DNA of 10,582 nt from Gemmatimonadaceae bacterium (GTDB taxonomy: Bacteria > Gemmatimonadota > Gemmatimonadetes > Gemmatimonadales > Gemmatimonadaceae), in assembly GCA_017881545.1 (NCBI GenBank), contig JADGQU010000057.1:1-10582 (forward strand), given 5' to 3'. How positions within the stretch are numbered: the stretch's first letter is position 1; each line of letters begins with the position of its first letter. The translations under genes were made by a program, and so were the position numbers. Under the pieces are notes generated by a model. The model had not been told where the DNA came from, made no database searches, and saw only the letters and a program-made list of their open reading frames with translations. Positions 1 to 8,449 of this stretch are shown here, in pieces.

Positions 1-1162
1 TGAGGGTCTCCTTCGATTTCTTGTAGTCGTTATTTGTTAGGGCCTGATGAGCCGTCAGCACCAGCGCGAGTACGACGAATACCGCACCGGCCGTGCTCAC
101 TGGAGAGATTTCGTGAGAGCGGAACGACTCCCAATAAACGCCCGAGCCCCAAAAAATCGTCGACACACCCTGTGCCTTTGCCTCCTTAGGCGCCAGAAAC
201 GCCAACGCGTTGCAGTACAATCTGCCAAGGCCGATGTCCCACGGCGCGGCTGTCGTCGCGCCAAGCACCTCCTTGCTCAACACCGCCTTCGATTTCCTGA
301 GCTCAGCCAGCTTCGTCGCGAATTCCTTGCGCGCCGCGTCGTGCTCCCGGCGCGCCTTGTCCTGTGCCTCCTGCATCTCGCACACAGTCATCTCGCGATC
401 GCTTTTGTAGGCGTCAGCGGTGGTCTTCTGAAACTGATTCCCCACGCCGCGCACGCGGATCTGATCGACGTTGAAGTAGAGCCGTTGCAGCTCATCTGGA
501 TTCGCCGTGGGAACATCCTGCATGTTGCCGTTGTAGAGCGTGAGTTCGAGGTCGGTCAGTTCCTTGCTCATCCTCATGTTGCCGCTGTCGGCGAAGATGG
601 TGCGGCGGCGCGTCGGATCCGCCATGTCGTAGATGGTCACCTCACGCATCATGTTCGACGCTTCGTCCAGATGTCCCGCGCGAAGGTAGAACTTTCCGGG
701 ACTGACTTCGTTGATCACCTGCTCGCGTAGCCCGAACGTCGGCTTCTTCTGCGCGATGTCACGCTGCAGGACCGCCAGCCGATGATTGGCCCTCGGGAGG
801 ACCTGATCGTTGAATCCGATCATCACGACCGTCACTCCGAGTGCCGCCCACAGCACGGGCTTGAGCACGCTGACCAGGCTCACACCGCTGGCCTTGAGGG
901 CCGTGATCTCGTTTTCGGCAGCCAGCCGGCTGAACGCGTACAAGGTGGCGACCAGCACTGCCATCGGCAGAGTCAGCGCAACCGTGAGCGGCACGGATAG
1001 CCCGAAGAACTCGGCGATCACCATCGTCGGCAGACCTTTGCCGACCAGCTCCCCGAAATGCTTTCCGATGTACTGCAACAGCAGGATCGAAGTGAGCGCT
1101 GTAAGGGCGAAAGTCAGCGGACCGACATGTTCCTTTAGAACGTAGCGGTGCAGTATCTTCAC
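1..1162 (-). CDS. LptF/LptG-family (YjgP/YjgQ) permease, N-terminal 387 codons, C-terminus outside window
   Basis: This is probably a transmembrane subunit of the LptB2FG ABC transporter, which extracts LPS from the inner membrane and passes it to the periplasmic Lpt bridge. The start is GTG at 1162-1160. An in-frame TGA lies just upstream, and the N-terminus MKILHRYVLKE is typical of the family. Hydrophobic segments lie at about residues 14-32, 50-77 and 98-116. A conserved family stretch (FSRLAAENEITALKASGVSL, residues 77-96) is followed by NDQVLPRANHRL at 118-129. Residues about 145-245 fit the periplasmic beta-jellyroll. Unusually, the usual C-terminal membrane bundle does not follow directly. 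Residues 248-300 are charged and coiled-coil-like, then comes a stretch with two Cys (261, 317) and an extra hydrophobic segment at about 357-373. LptF and LptG cannot be told apart here. Family assignment is secure; the insertion is an observation. Confidence 0.9.
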   Translation of the reverse strand, partial: MKILHRYVLKEHVGPLTFALTALTSILLLQYIGKHFGELVGKGLPTMVIAEFFGLSVPLTVALTLPMAVLVATLYAFSRLAAENEITALKASGVSLVSVLKPVLWAALGVTVVMIGFNDQVLPRANHRLAVLQRDIAQKKPTFGLREQVINEVSPGKFYLRAGHLDEASNMMREVTIYDMADPTRRRTIFADSGNMRMSKELTDLELTLYNGNMQDVPTANPDELQRLYFNVDQIRVRGVGNQFQKTTADAYKSDREMTVCEMQEAQDKARREHDAARKEFATKLAELRKSKAVLSKEVLGATTAAPWDIGLGRLYCNALAFLAPKEAKAQGVSTIFWGSGVYWESFRSHEISPVSTAGAVFVVLALVLTAHQALTNNDYKKSKETL

Positions 1163-1191
1163 GGAGTGAAATATACCCTGCGCTCATGGGT
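1163..1191. promoter_or_regulatory. Candidate divergent promoter core between the lptF/G-like gene and sprA
   Basis: The only AT-rich patch between the divergent 5' ends is AAATATA at 1169-1175. Read on the minus strand it gives TATATT (1175 to 1170), a good -10 hexamer. Its expected transcription start falls about one base before the permease GTG at 1162, which suggests a leaderless mRNA. Read on the plus strand it gives TATACC (1172-1177), but a start near 1184 would lie downstream of every usable in-frame sprA start codon. The sprA promoter is therefore more likely inside the permease coding sequence. No convincing -35 box is visible on either strand. This is inference from hexamer matching only. 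Confidence 0.25.
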
Positions 1192-4100
1192 AAGCGACAC
1201 GCAGACAACGAGTTCCGCGCGTTCGATCGAGCGCGGACCGCGTCGCATCGCGCTCGCGTTCGTCGCGATCGTACTGCTTTGCGCGGCCGCCCAAACGGCG
1301 CGCGCGCAGGACCCGAGCGACACGACTCGGAAGACACCGACACCACCGGTCACTCCGCCAACCGGTACGCCGGGAACCCCCGCGCTCCGACTGAGGCTCG
1401 GGCGCGACACGCTCCCGCTCACTCTTCCGACGGTTGTTGCACGCGGCGACCGCGAAGCGTTTCGGCAGGCCCAAGCTCAGATCGATGCCGCGCGCGCTAC
1501 GGCGTTCCAGCAGAACATGCGCACGATTCTCCAGGCTGTGTGGGGTCAGGTGGCGACCAGCAACTTCGCCACGTCGGCGGCAGCTCCGGCGTTTCCGGGC
1601 GTCCTGCCGCCGCCGCCGAAACCCACCGTCACCCCCAAGCGGGTGCCGATACTCGGAGAATACGCCGACCTCGGCCTTCAGATCGACGGCCGCCTCGAGT
1701 TCCGCGGCGAAAAGAATCAGAGCGCCCTCTGCTCGTCGACTTTCTTTGCCGATCCCGTCGCCAACTGCCGCACTTTTTTCGAGCCGCAGGTCGACTTTCA
1801 GTTCGCGGCCAAATCCGGCGGCATCGTCGCCGACAGGGTTCACGTCAATCTCGACTACGATACGCAGCGCGAGTTCGACGCATCGAACAACATTTCGATC
1901 TACTACGAGGGGAAGGCCAGCGAATTCGTACAACGGCTCGAGGTTGGCAACGTGACTTTCCAGCCGCCCGAGTCCCGCTACATCACGGCTGGAATCGCGA
2001 GCGGCAACTACGGAATCCAGGCCATCACCAAGATCGGTTCCATGCGCGTGAAGACCATCTTCGCGCAGCAAAAGGGAAACATCGTTCGCGACCGTGTTTT
2101 CACCGTCGGCGACCGCACGCTCCAGGCGATCGACCGAAAGATCGAGGACTACCAGTTCGAGCCGCGCCGCTTCTTCTTCACGGTCGATCCAAGACTGTTT
2201 GGGACTGCGTACCCGAACGTCGACATTCTCGACACCAGGAAAATGGCGACGCTCTCGGCATCCCTCCCGGACACGCTGAGGCCAACCAAGATCTTTCTCT
2301 ACCGCCTGCTGATCGGTGGGCAGCCGCCGAATCCCGCCGGCCCGCAGTTCCGCCTGATCGGCAATCCTCGCTCGCGGCGCGGACAGGTGTACGAGTACCT
2401 GCGCGAAGGTGTGGACTACTACGCCGACCCATCTCTCCTCTGGATCGCGCTGGTGCGTCCGCTCGCTCTCAACAACGAGCGGCTCGTCGTCGCGTATCGC
2501 GTGCGCATCAATGGCCGGGACACGACCTACACCGCGACTGGCGGCACTCCCGACCTCGCGTTCACCGCCACCCGTGACCAGTTCGCGAATCTTATCTGGG
2601 ATCCCAACGTTCAGCCTGGCGATCCCGTGTTCGATCGCGAGATCCGAAGCATCTATCGGCTCGGCGGACCGGATCTTAGGCGCCAGAGCGTCACGCTCAA
2701 GGTCGTCACTGGAAGCGCCGAGGATCAGGAGAAGCCCGTCGCCGGCAACGCCGACACCTATCTCAAGCTGTTCGGCCTCGCGCAATCGACGAACAGCTCG
2801 AGCTTCGATCTCGAGAATCGAATCTGGCCGCGCCCGAGCGACCCGAATTTCGAGTTGAGTCTAGGATCGCCAGGCGCGCACACTATCCGCGATCAGTTTC
2901 TCATCTTCCCCTCGGCCAAGCCCTTCGCTTCGAACGGGCTCGCGGTTGGCGGCAATCCGACCAACGACACCGTTTACACCACACCGCCCGAGTACGTGCG
3001 CTCCTCACAGCGCCCGGAGGCTATCTATCATATTCGGGTGCGCGCGCAGTCGGAGGGTGGCGGCGATGGCGGTGCATTGATGCTTGGAACGGTGCAGATC
3101 AGGCCGAACTCCGAGCGACTGCTTGTCGATGGAATTCCGCTCACGCGTGGAACGGACTACTCCGTCGACTACGACCTGGGTCGAGTCTCCTTCAACCGGC
3201 CCGATACGCTTTTCCCCCGGCCCCGGCAAGTCACGGTTCAGTACGAGGAGAATCCCGTGTTCGAGGAGACTCCGACGTCCATTTTTGGCGCGACCGCGGA
3301 GCTCCCGTTGACGAACGGTCAGATCAACTTTACGGCGATCTCCCAGAGCCAGCACACCAACTTTACGCGCCCCCCATTGGGGTTCGAGCCCACTGCGTCG
3401 CTCGTCGCCGGAGTGAGCGCGCTCTTCAACTTCGACGCGGAGCCGTTGACCCAGCTCGTATCCAAGCTGCCGTTTGGGCCGACGACAATTCCTTCTCACG
3501 TCGCCTTCTCGGCCGAAATTGCCGCGAGCCGGCCCGAAACGAATGCGTCGCAGCAAGCGTACCTGGAATCATTCGAAGGTGAAGGTGGTTTGCCGATCTC
3601 CTTGTCCGACCCCCAATGGTATTCCAGCAGTCAGCCGGCGCTCGGAACGAGGATCCCAGCGCGCTTCGGCGCCACCGTCTTCGATCTGGCGCGGGCGACC
3701 ACGCTCGCGTGGCAGAGCAATGGTGCTGACGCGGATGGCCGCGCAATTCAGTACCGCATCGACCAGATCGATACAGCCGTCGCTCAGAGCGGTACCGGAT
3801 TCTCCGGTCCGGAGCCACTGCTCTGGCTCACACTCTATCCGCTCTCCATCGGCGGACGGTTGAACAATACCGCGAACATATTTCGTTGGACGGTACCTAA
3901 CGCCACGACAGGGCGCAGGTGGCGTTCCGTCCGCACCGTCCTCAACCCGAGCGGCGCCGACATTTCGCGCGCGGAGAACCTGGAGTTCTGGGCGCAGATT
4001 CCCGTCGGGGTCGCGCAGTCGAGGAACCCCACTCTCGTTTTCGATTTCGGCGACATCTCGGAAAACTCGGTTGCAATCGGGCCCGACACGCTCATCATTC

Positions 4101-7100
4101 GCTCTGGCGGGACGGCCGGCTCGCTCGACACGACCTATCACGGCAGGCGGATTCAGGGCCTCGACCAGCTCGATAGCGAACGTGATGCGTTTTCTCGGGC
4201 CTTCAACGTGGCGAGCAACGACAACGGCCTTCCCGGCGATGTCGTCGACACGCTCGTCGTCGAGATCGACACCATACCAGGCCTGGCGCCGACCTTCGCA
4301 ACGCTGCGCTTCGCCCGAACGTGCAAGGGCGGTTTTGGGCTGCGCCAGATTCTTGGCGACTCGCAGACGAACTGCACCGTCCACAACAATCACCTGGACG
4401 AAGAAGACATAGACGCAGACAACGTTTTGAACCTCACCACCGCGGAGCGCGATCAGGAACAATGGCAGCGCTACGTTGTCAATCTCGCGGACGCCTCGAA
4501 AATCACTCGACATGGAGTGTGCAGCCAGCCGCCGGTGCTCGCGGGACAACCAAAGGTTCCGCACGACGACGTCTGCTGGATGTTCTTTCGCATTCCGTTT
4601 CACACCCCCGACGACTCGCTCGGCCATCCTCTATTGCGACGCGCGCGAGCGCTCCGCATCACGATGATCTCCGGCGATGGAGTAGCCGATGATGAGTTCA
4701 CCACCATCCCGCTGGCGCGGCTTCGACTCACCGGTGCTCCGTGGCTCAAGGTCAGCGACAGAACCCTCCACGGAATTGCTGGAACACAGACGTCTACCGG
4801 CACCGTCCAATCCGGCGTCGTCGGCACACAGGACACGCAGGTGCGCGGTGGCATCGGCTACGTTTCGCCGCCCGGAATCACCGACGCGCCAACCAGCAAG
4901 ACCGTCGCTTTCCAGCCGGGCCGCGTTCAGATCAACGAGAGGTCCCTGCGGCTCAGCGCGACCGACCTCGCGGTGTTCGATCGCGCGGAGTCCTATTTCC
5001 GCTTCCCGGAAGGCGAAAAGAACTTCATGAGCTACAAGGAGCTGCGCGTCTGGGCGCGCGGCGTGAGCAGCGGCTGGGGTCAGGACGGTGAGCTCCAGTT
5101 CTACATCAAGATCGCCCGCGACGACAACAATTTTTACATGTTTCGCACGCCGATAAACTCGGGACCCTCGAAGGTTGCGTGGCTTCCCGAGATCAGCGTG
5201 AGCTTCGCCAGGCTCTTCGCCCTGAGGGCGCAGATTCAAAACGCGTATCTACAGGGAAGGCAGCGGAACACCTGCACTGGTCTCGACTCCATGCTGATCG
5301 CGAACACGCCGCTTCCAACGGGAGCGACTGCCAGCTCGGTCTACGCCGCGTGCGACGACGGCTACATCGTTTACACTTTGGACCCGGGCGTGAGTCCTCC
5401 CAACCTCGCCGCCGTTCAGGAGCTGGCGGTGGGGATGCTCCGGGCGCCCGTTACTCCCGGCGCGAGTCCGGTTCTTCCCGGAGACACGCTGGAGGTCTGG
5501 GTGGATGACATTAGGCTGGCGGGCGTCGTCAACGAAACTGGGTTCGCCGGCCAGGCCGGACTCACGATCGTCGCGAGCGATTTCGCCGACATCCGCGTCA
5601 ACGCCAGCAGGCGCGATCCGAATTTCAGGCAGTTGGCCGAACAGCCGAGCTATCTCACCGACAACAGCTGGGACTTCAGCTCCGCCTTCCGCCTGGAAAA
5701 ACTCCTTCCGGCCTCTCTCGGCCTGTCGATCCCATTCACGGTGAACTACACGTCGGCTTCAGTCCAGCCGTTTTATGTCACCCAGTCCGACATCCTGGCC
5801 GACGCCATAGAGGGATTGCGGACGCCGCGCTCCGCCGCGACATCGATGACTCTGAGCGTGCGCCGAACGAAGCAATCGACCGGCTCGGCGTGGTCGCCCA
5901 TTCTCAACAACCTCGCGCTCAACACCTCGTACACGACGGGTGTGTCGCGCAGCGAGTACGAGGACGGAAAGGCCAAGAGCCTCGTAGTGGGACTCGATTT
6001 CAACCTGTTGCGCGCGATTGCTCCTGAGCTCGCGCGATGGTCGCCGACCGAGCTGCATCTGACCAGCACCTACACCAATGGACACGACGATCGCGTCTCT
6101 TTCCTGAAGCCGGCGTTTGCGATCGACGACTCAACACACCCGGTCAAGGGCAGGACCCGCACATGGAGTAATGGCAGCAGCCTTGTGTTTCGTCCCTTCA
6201 AGGCGGCGTCGGTTCGGTGGGACATCACGTCAGTGCGCGATCTGCGCGGGTACGGTACGGACTCGCCCCTCGGACTCATCTCCGCCGGCGATCGCGATCA
6301 CGTGCTCGGCACCGACACGGGACTGGAGCGTGAGCGCGCGATGCAGGCGGGAATAAACATCTCTCCGCCCATCACGGCCTGGTTCCGGCCCAGATTGGAC
6401 TTCGGAACCTCGTACAACATGCTGCGGGACCCGAACACACTCAGCTTCGCGCAACAGGGAGACACCACCGGTGCGTTCCGTATTCCGCGCCGGCTCGGCA
6501 ACTCGCAGACGACGACGGCCGGGCTGACGCTGGATCTGCCGCGCGCGATCAAGCTTTACACGGACAGCAGCAGCTTCCTCCGCGGATTCCTCAGCGGTCT
6601 CCAGCCGGTGGACATCAACTTCAATCGCAGCGTTCTCTCCGTTTACGATGGGAGCGGGGTAGGGGCGCCCATCACCTATCAGTTTGGACTGGGTGGCATC
6701 AATACTTTCCGGCAGCTCAGTGGCGAGCTCGCGACGAGCGTCGGACTCGTGACCCAGATCTCTGTCAACCAATCACTGAACCTTCCCTTCGGGGCAAGCA
6801 TCGCCAGCAGATACCAGCGAATCAACACCAGGAACTGGACACGGCGCATCGAGCAGGGGCAGGAAGTCGTCGACGGAACGCAGGTCGCGTTTCCGGATGT
6901 CTCGCTGCGCTGGACCGGAAGGCCGGTCGCGCTCAAGTCCGTTGTCTCGAGCCTCGGAGCAAACGCGCGCGTCTTCGAGACGCGGCAGTTCAACGGGACG
7001 CAGCCATTGCTTGGCGAGGTCATCGACGACAGCGGGAAGCTCCGCGTTCGAAGCTTTCCCCTCAGCGGCTCTATCGTTTTCGCCGGAGCCCGGCCACTCG

Positions 7101-7501
7101 CGAGCACTGTGGGGTATTCATTTTCGAAGCGGCTCGATGCAAAGCCGGGGTTGAGCAGCAATGGCGACAACGCCGACTTCAGCATCGATGTTTCGAAGCC
7201 GTGGGCGCTCCCCGCTGACTGGAATGCGCGAAGCGATCTGCGGACGCGTGTAAGCTACCAGAAGAGTCAGGGCCAGAATTTCGTCGTCAATCCGCTCGCA
7301 ATCACTGGAGAGAGCCGGCTGTCAGACAACGGCCGGCGCGCCTTCAGCATGAGCGCGGACACTGATGTCGCCGAAAACCTGTCGTCGAGCTTCGTGATCT
7401 CGCGCGTCGAGAGCTTCGACCGTAACCTTAACCGCCGCTTCACGCAAACAGTGCTGAGTGCGGTGATGCACCTGCAGTTTTACGCTGGGGAATTCAAGTG
7501 A
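1166..7501 (+). CDS. sprA: SprA, outer-membrane translocon of the type IX secretion system
   Basis: SprA is the giant outer-membrane beta-barrel through which T9SS cargo reaches the surface in Bacteroidota. From GTG 1166 the protein has 2111 residues, slightly short of the roughly 2400 of flavobacterial SprA. In-frame GTG 1148 adds six residues but overlaps the divergent gene; neither start has a clear ribosome binding site. A signal peptide has a hydrophobic core at about 28-42 and ends ARA|Q (47|48). A Pro/Thr-rich linker follows. SprA signatures: LDYDTQREF with LEVGNVTF (about 229-267); GVDYYADPSLLWIALVRPL (about 413-432); LLVDGIPLTRGTDYSVDYDL (about 650-670); LEFWAQIP and FDFGDISENS (about 940-970); an acidic DEEDIDADN loop (about 1078-1086); YKELRVWARG (about 1290-1299). 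From about residue 1450 to the end (LQFYAGEFK), alternating polar/apolar segments fit barrel strands. Cysteines occur mostly as nearby pairs. The gene overlaps the next by four bases. Confidence 0.93.
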   Translation: MKYTLRSWVSDTQTTSSARSIERGPRRIALAFVAIVLLCAAAQTARAQDPSDTTRKTPTPPVTPPTGTPGTPALRLRLGRDTLPLTLPTVVARGDREAFRQAQAQIDAARATAFQQNMRTILQAVWGQVATSNFATSAAAPAFPGVLPPPPKPTVTPKRVPILGEYADLGLQIDGRLEFRGEKNQSALCSSTFFADPVANCRTFFEPQVDFQFAAKSGGIVADRVHVNLDYDTQREFDASNNISIYYEGKASEFVQRLEVGNVTFQPPESRYITAGIASGNYGIQAITKIGSMRVKTIFAQQKGNIVRDRVFTVGDRTLQAIDRKIEDYQFEPRRFFFTVDPRLFGTAYPNVDILDTRKMATLSASLPDTLRPTKIFLYRLLIGGQPPNPAGPQFRLIGNPRSRRGQVYEYLREGVDYYADPSLLWIALVRPLALNNERLVVAYRVRINGRDTTYTATGGTPDLAFTATRDQFANLIWDPNVQPGDPVFDREIRSIYRLGGPDLRRQSVTLKVVTGSAEDQEKPVAGNADTYLKLFGLAQSTNSSSFDLENRIWPRPSDPNFELSLGSPGAHTIRDQFLIFPSAKPFASNGLAVGGNPTNDTVYTTPPEYVRSSQRPEAIYHIRVRAQSEGGGDGGALMLGTVQIRPNSERLLVDGIPLTRGTDYSVDYDLGRVSFNRPDTLFPRPRQVTVQYEENPVFEETPTSIFGATAELPLTNGQINFTAISQSQHTNFTRPPLGFEPTASLVAGVSALFNFDAEPLTQLVSKLPFGPTTIPSHVAFSAEIAASRPETNASQQAYLESFEGEGGLPISLSDPQWYSSSQPALGTRIPARFGATVFDLARATTLAWQSNGADADGRAIQYRIDQIDTAVAQSGTGFSGPEPLLWLTLYPLSIGGRLNNTANIFRWTVPNATTGRRWRSVRTVLNPSGADISRAENLEFWAQIPVGVAQSRNPTLVFDFGDISENSVAIGPDTLIIRSGGTAGSLDTTYHGRRIQGLDQLDSERDAFSRAFNVASNDNGLPGDVVDTLVVEIDTIPGLAPTFATLRFARTCKGGFGLRQILGDSQTNCTVHNNHLDEEDIDADNVLNLTTAERDQEQWQRYVVNLADASKITRHGVCSQPPVLAGQPKVPHDDVCWMFFRIPFHTPDDSLGHPLLRRARALRITMISGDGVADDEFTTIPLARLRLTGAPWLKVSDRTLHGIAGTQTSTGTVQSGVVGTQDTQVRGGIGYVSPPGITDAPTSKTVAFQPGRVQINERSLRLSATDLAVFDRAESYFRFPEGEKNFMSYKELRVWARGVSSGWGQDGELQFYIKIARDDNNFYMFRTPINSGPSKVAWLPEISVSFARLFALRAQIQNAYLQGRQRNTCTGLDSMLIANTPLPTGATASSVYAACDDGYIVYTLDPGVSPPNLAAVQELAVGMLRAPVTPGASPVLPGDTLEVWVDDIRLAGVVNETGFAGQAGLTIVASDFADIRVNASRRDPNFRQLAEQPSYLTDNSWDFSSAFRLEKLLPASLGLSIPFTVNYTSASVQPFYVTQSDILADAIEGLRTPRSAATSMTLSVRRTKQSTGSAWSPILNNLALNTSYTTGVSRSEYEDGKAKSLVVGLDFNLLRAIAPELARWSPTELHLTSTYTNGHDDRVSFLKPAFAIDDSTHPVKGRTRTWSNGSSLVFRPFKAASVRWDITSVRDLRGYGTDSPLGLISAGDRDHVLGTDTGLERERAMQAGINISPPITAWFRPRLDFGTSYNMLRDPNTLSFAQQGDTTGAFRIPRRLGNSQTTTAGLTLDLPRAIKLYTDSSSFLRGFLSGLQPVDINFNRSVLSVYDGSGVGAPITYQFGLGGINTFRQLSGELATSVGLVTQISVNQSLNLPFGASIASRYQRINTRNWTRRIEQGQEVVDGTQVAFPDVSLRWTGRPVALKSVVSSLGANARVFETRQFNGTQPLLGEVIDDSGKLRVRSFPLSGSIVFAGARPLASTVGYSFSKRLDAKPGLSSNGDNADFSIDVSKPWALPADWNARSDLRTRVSYQKSQGQNFVVNPLAITGESRLSDNGRRAFSMSADTDVAENLSSSFVISRVESFDRNLNRRFTQTVLSAVMHLQFYAGEFK

Positions 7502-8445
7502 GAGCAATGCTGGTCATTCTGGTGCTGTGCCTGGTCGTTGGTTGCAGGGGAGACGCAAAAGTAGGAACTGCCGCACAACCGGGCGCGGCTGCGAGCTCCG
7601 CGACTTCAACCGGCTTCGACGGGAACGCGGCTTACAGATACGCGAAGGCGCAGGTCGACTTCGGTCCGCGAGTTCCGGGGACACCGGCGGCCAGGCAGGC
7701 TGGCGACTGGATCATCCGCCAGATGCGCGCTCGGGCGGACACGGTAATTGTCCAGAGCTTTACCTATACAACCGCCGACGGGAAGAAGCTTCCGCTGCGC
7801 AATATCCTGGCGCGCTTCCGCCCCGAGCTGTCGGAGCGCGTTCTCTATCTGACGCACTGGGATTCGCGGCCAAAATCGGAGTCGGCAGCGACCGAGGCCG
7901 AGAAAAAGATGCCGGTGCCGGGCGCGAACGACGGAGCTTCCGGCGTCGGTATGTTCGTCGCCCTCGGCGATGTGTTGAAGAAGACAAAACCGAACGTCGG
8001 TGTCGATCTCCTGTTCACCGATGGGGAGGATTACGGCGAGTTCGGCCCGCCCCAGGTGGACGTTCTAATTGGAGCGAAGTACTTCGCCACCCACCTCCCC
8101 TCGCCCGGTTACAAACCCCTGTACGGCGTTCTGTGGGACATGATCGGCGACGCGGATCTCCGCATCCCATACGAGATGCTCTCGTTTCAGCAGGCGCCGG
8201 AAGTTGTCTCGCGGGTATGGCAGACCGCGGCTGATCTGGGGCACGGAGACGTGTTCGTGCAGGAGAGCGGCGGTGACGTCACCGACGACCACATTCCGCT
8301 ACTCAACGTCGGACTGCGTGTGATCGACGTCATCGACCTGACATATCCGGCGCACCACACGCCGCAGGACACCATGGACAAGATCTCCGCGAAATCGCTG
8401 GCGACGGTCGGAGATGTCGCAACCGCGCTGGTAACGCGCAAGTAA
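7498..8445 (+). CDS. Predicted lipoprotein of M28 / type II glutaminyl-peptide cyclotransferase fold
   Basis: The GTG start overlaps the sprA stop as GTGA, implying translational coupling. The 315-residue product begins with a lipoprotein signal: hydrophobic residues 4-14 and lipobox VVGC with Cys16. Arg17 is not an inner-membrane retention Asp. The rest is one M28-fold domain. Visible motifs are FGPRVPGT (55-62), HWDSR (120-124), GANDGASGV (142-150), LFTDGEDYG (172-180), DMIGD (214-218), DDHIP (263-267) and HHTPQDTMD (286-294). DDHIP and the HT..D motif closely resemble mammalian glutaminyl cyclase and the Bacteroidota enzymes annotated as such. By that alignment the single zinc would be held by Asp145, Asp178 and His287, with Glu177 as catalytic acid/base. 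Such enzymes convert N-terminal Gln to pyroglutamate. An M28 aminopeptidase is the alternative, because many homologues carry only that name. Membrane side and substrates are inferred. Confidence 0.85.
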   Translation: MRAMLVILVLCLVVGCRGDAKVGTAAQPGAAASSATSTGFDGNAAYRYAKAQVDFGPRVPGTPAARQAGDWIIRQMRARADTVIVQSFTYTTADGKKLPLRNILARFRPELSERVLYLTHWDSRPKSESAATEAEKKMPVPGANDGASGVGMFVALGDVLKKTKPNVGVDLLFTDGEDYGEFGPPQVDVLIGAKYFATHLPSPGYKPLYGVLWDMIGDADLRIPYEMLSFQQAPEVVSRVWQTAADLGHGDVFVQESGGDVTDDHIPLLNVGLRVIDVIDLTYPAHHTPQDTMDKISAKSLATVGDVATALVTRK

Positions 8446-8449
8446 AAAC

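Noticed and set aside
47..730. Plus-strand open frame opposite the permease
   Set aside because: The minus-strand permease reading has clear LptF/LptG sequence and membrane helices; this frame is its antisense shadow.
1175..1191. Inverted repeat ACCC-N9-GGGT as a possible operator
   Set aside because: The arms are only four bases and are expected by chance at this GC content.
1606..1617. CCG repeat in sprA
   Set aside because: It encodes a short Pro run in the signal-proximal linker and is ordinary for a GC-rich genome.
1186..2577. Plus-strand open frame of 463 codons starting ATG 1186
   Set aside because: It is Arg-rich, has no family features and lies inside sprA in another frame. Only its first codons are of interest, for the sprA start question.
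1184..2785. Long minus-strand open frame (533 codons) opposite sprA
   Set aside because: It is a shadow of the GC-rich sprA frame: no recognisable domain, unusual Arg/Glu/Val composition, and it opposes a strongly supported gene.
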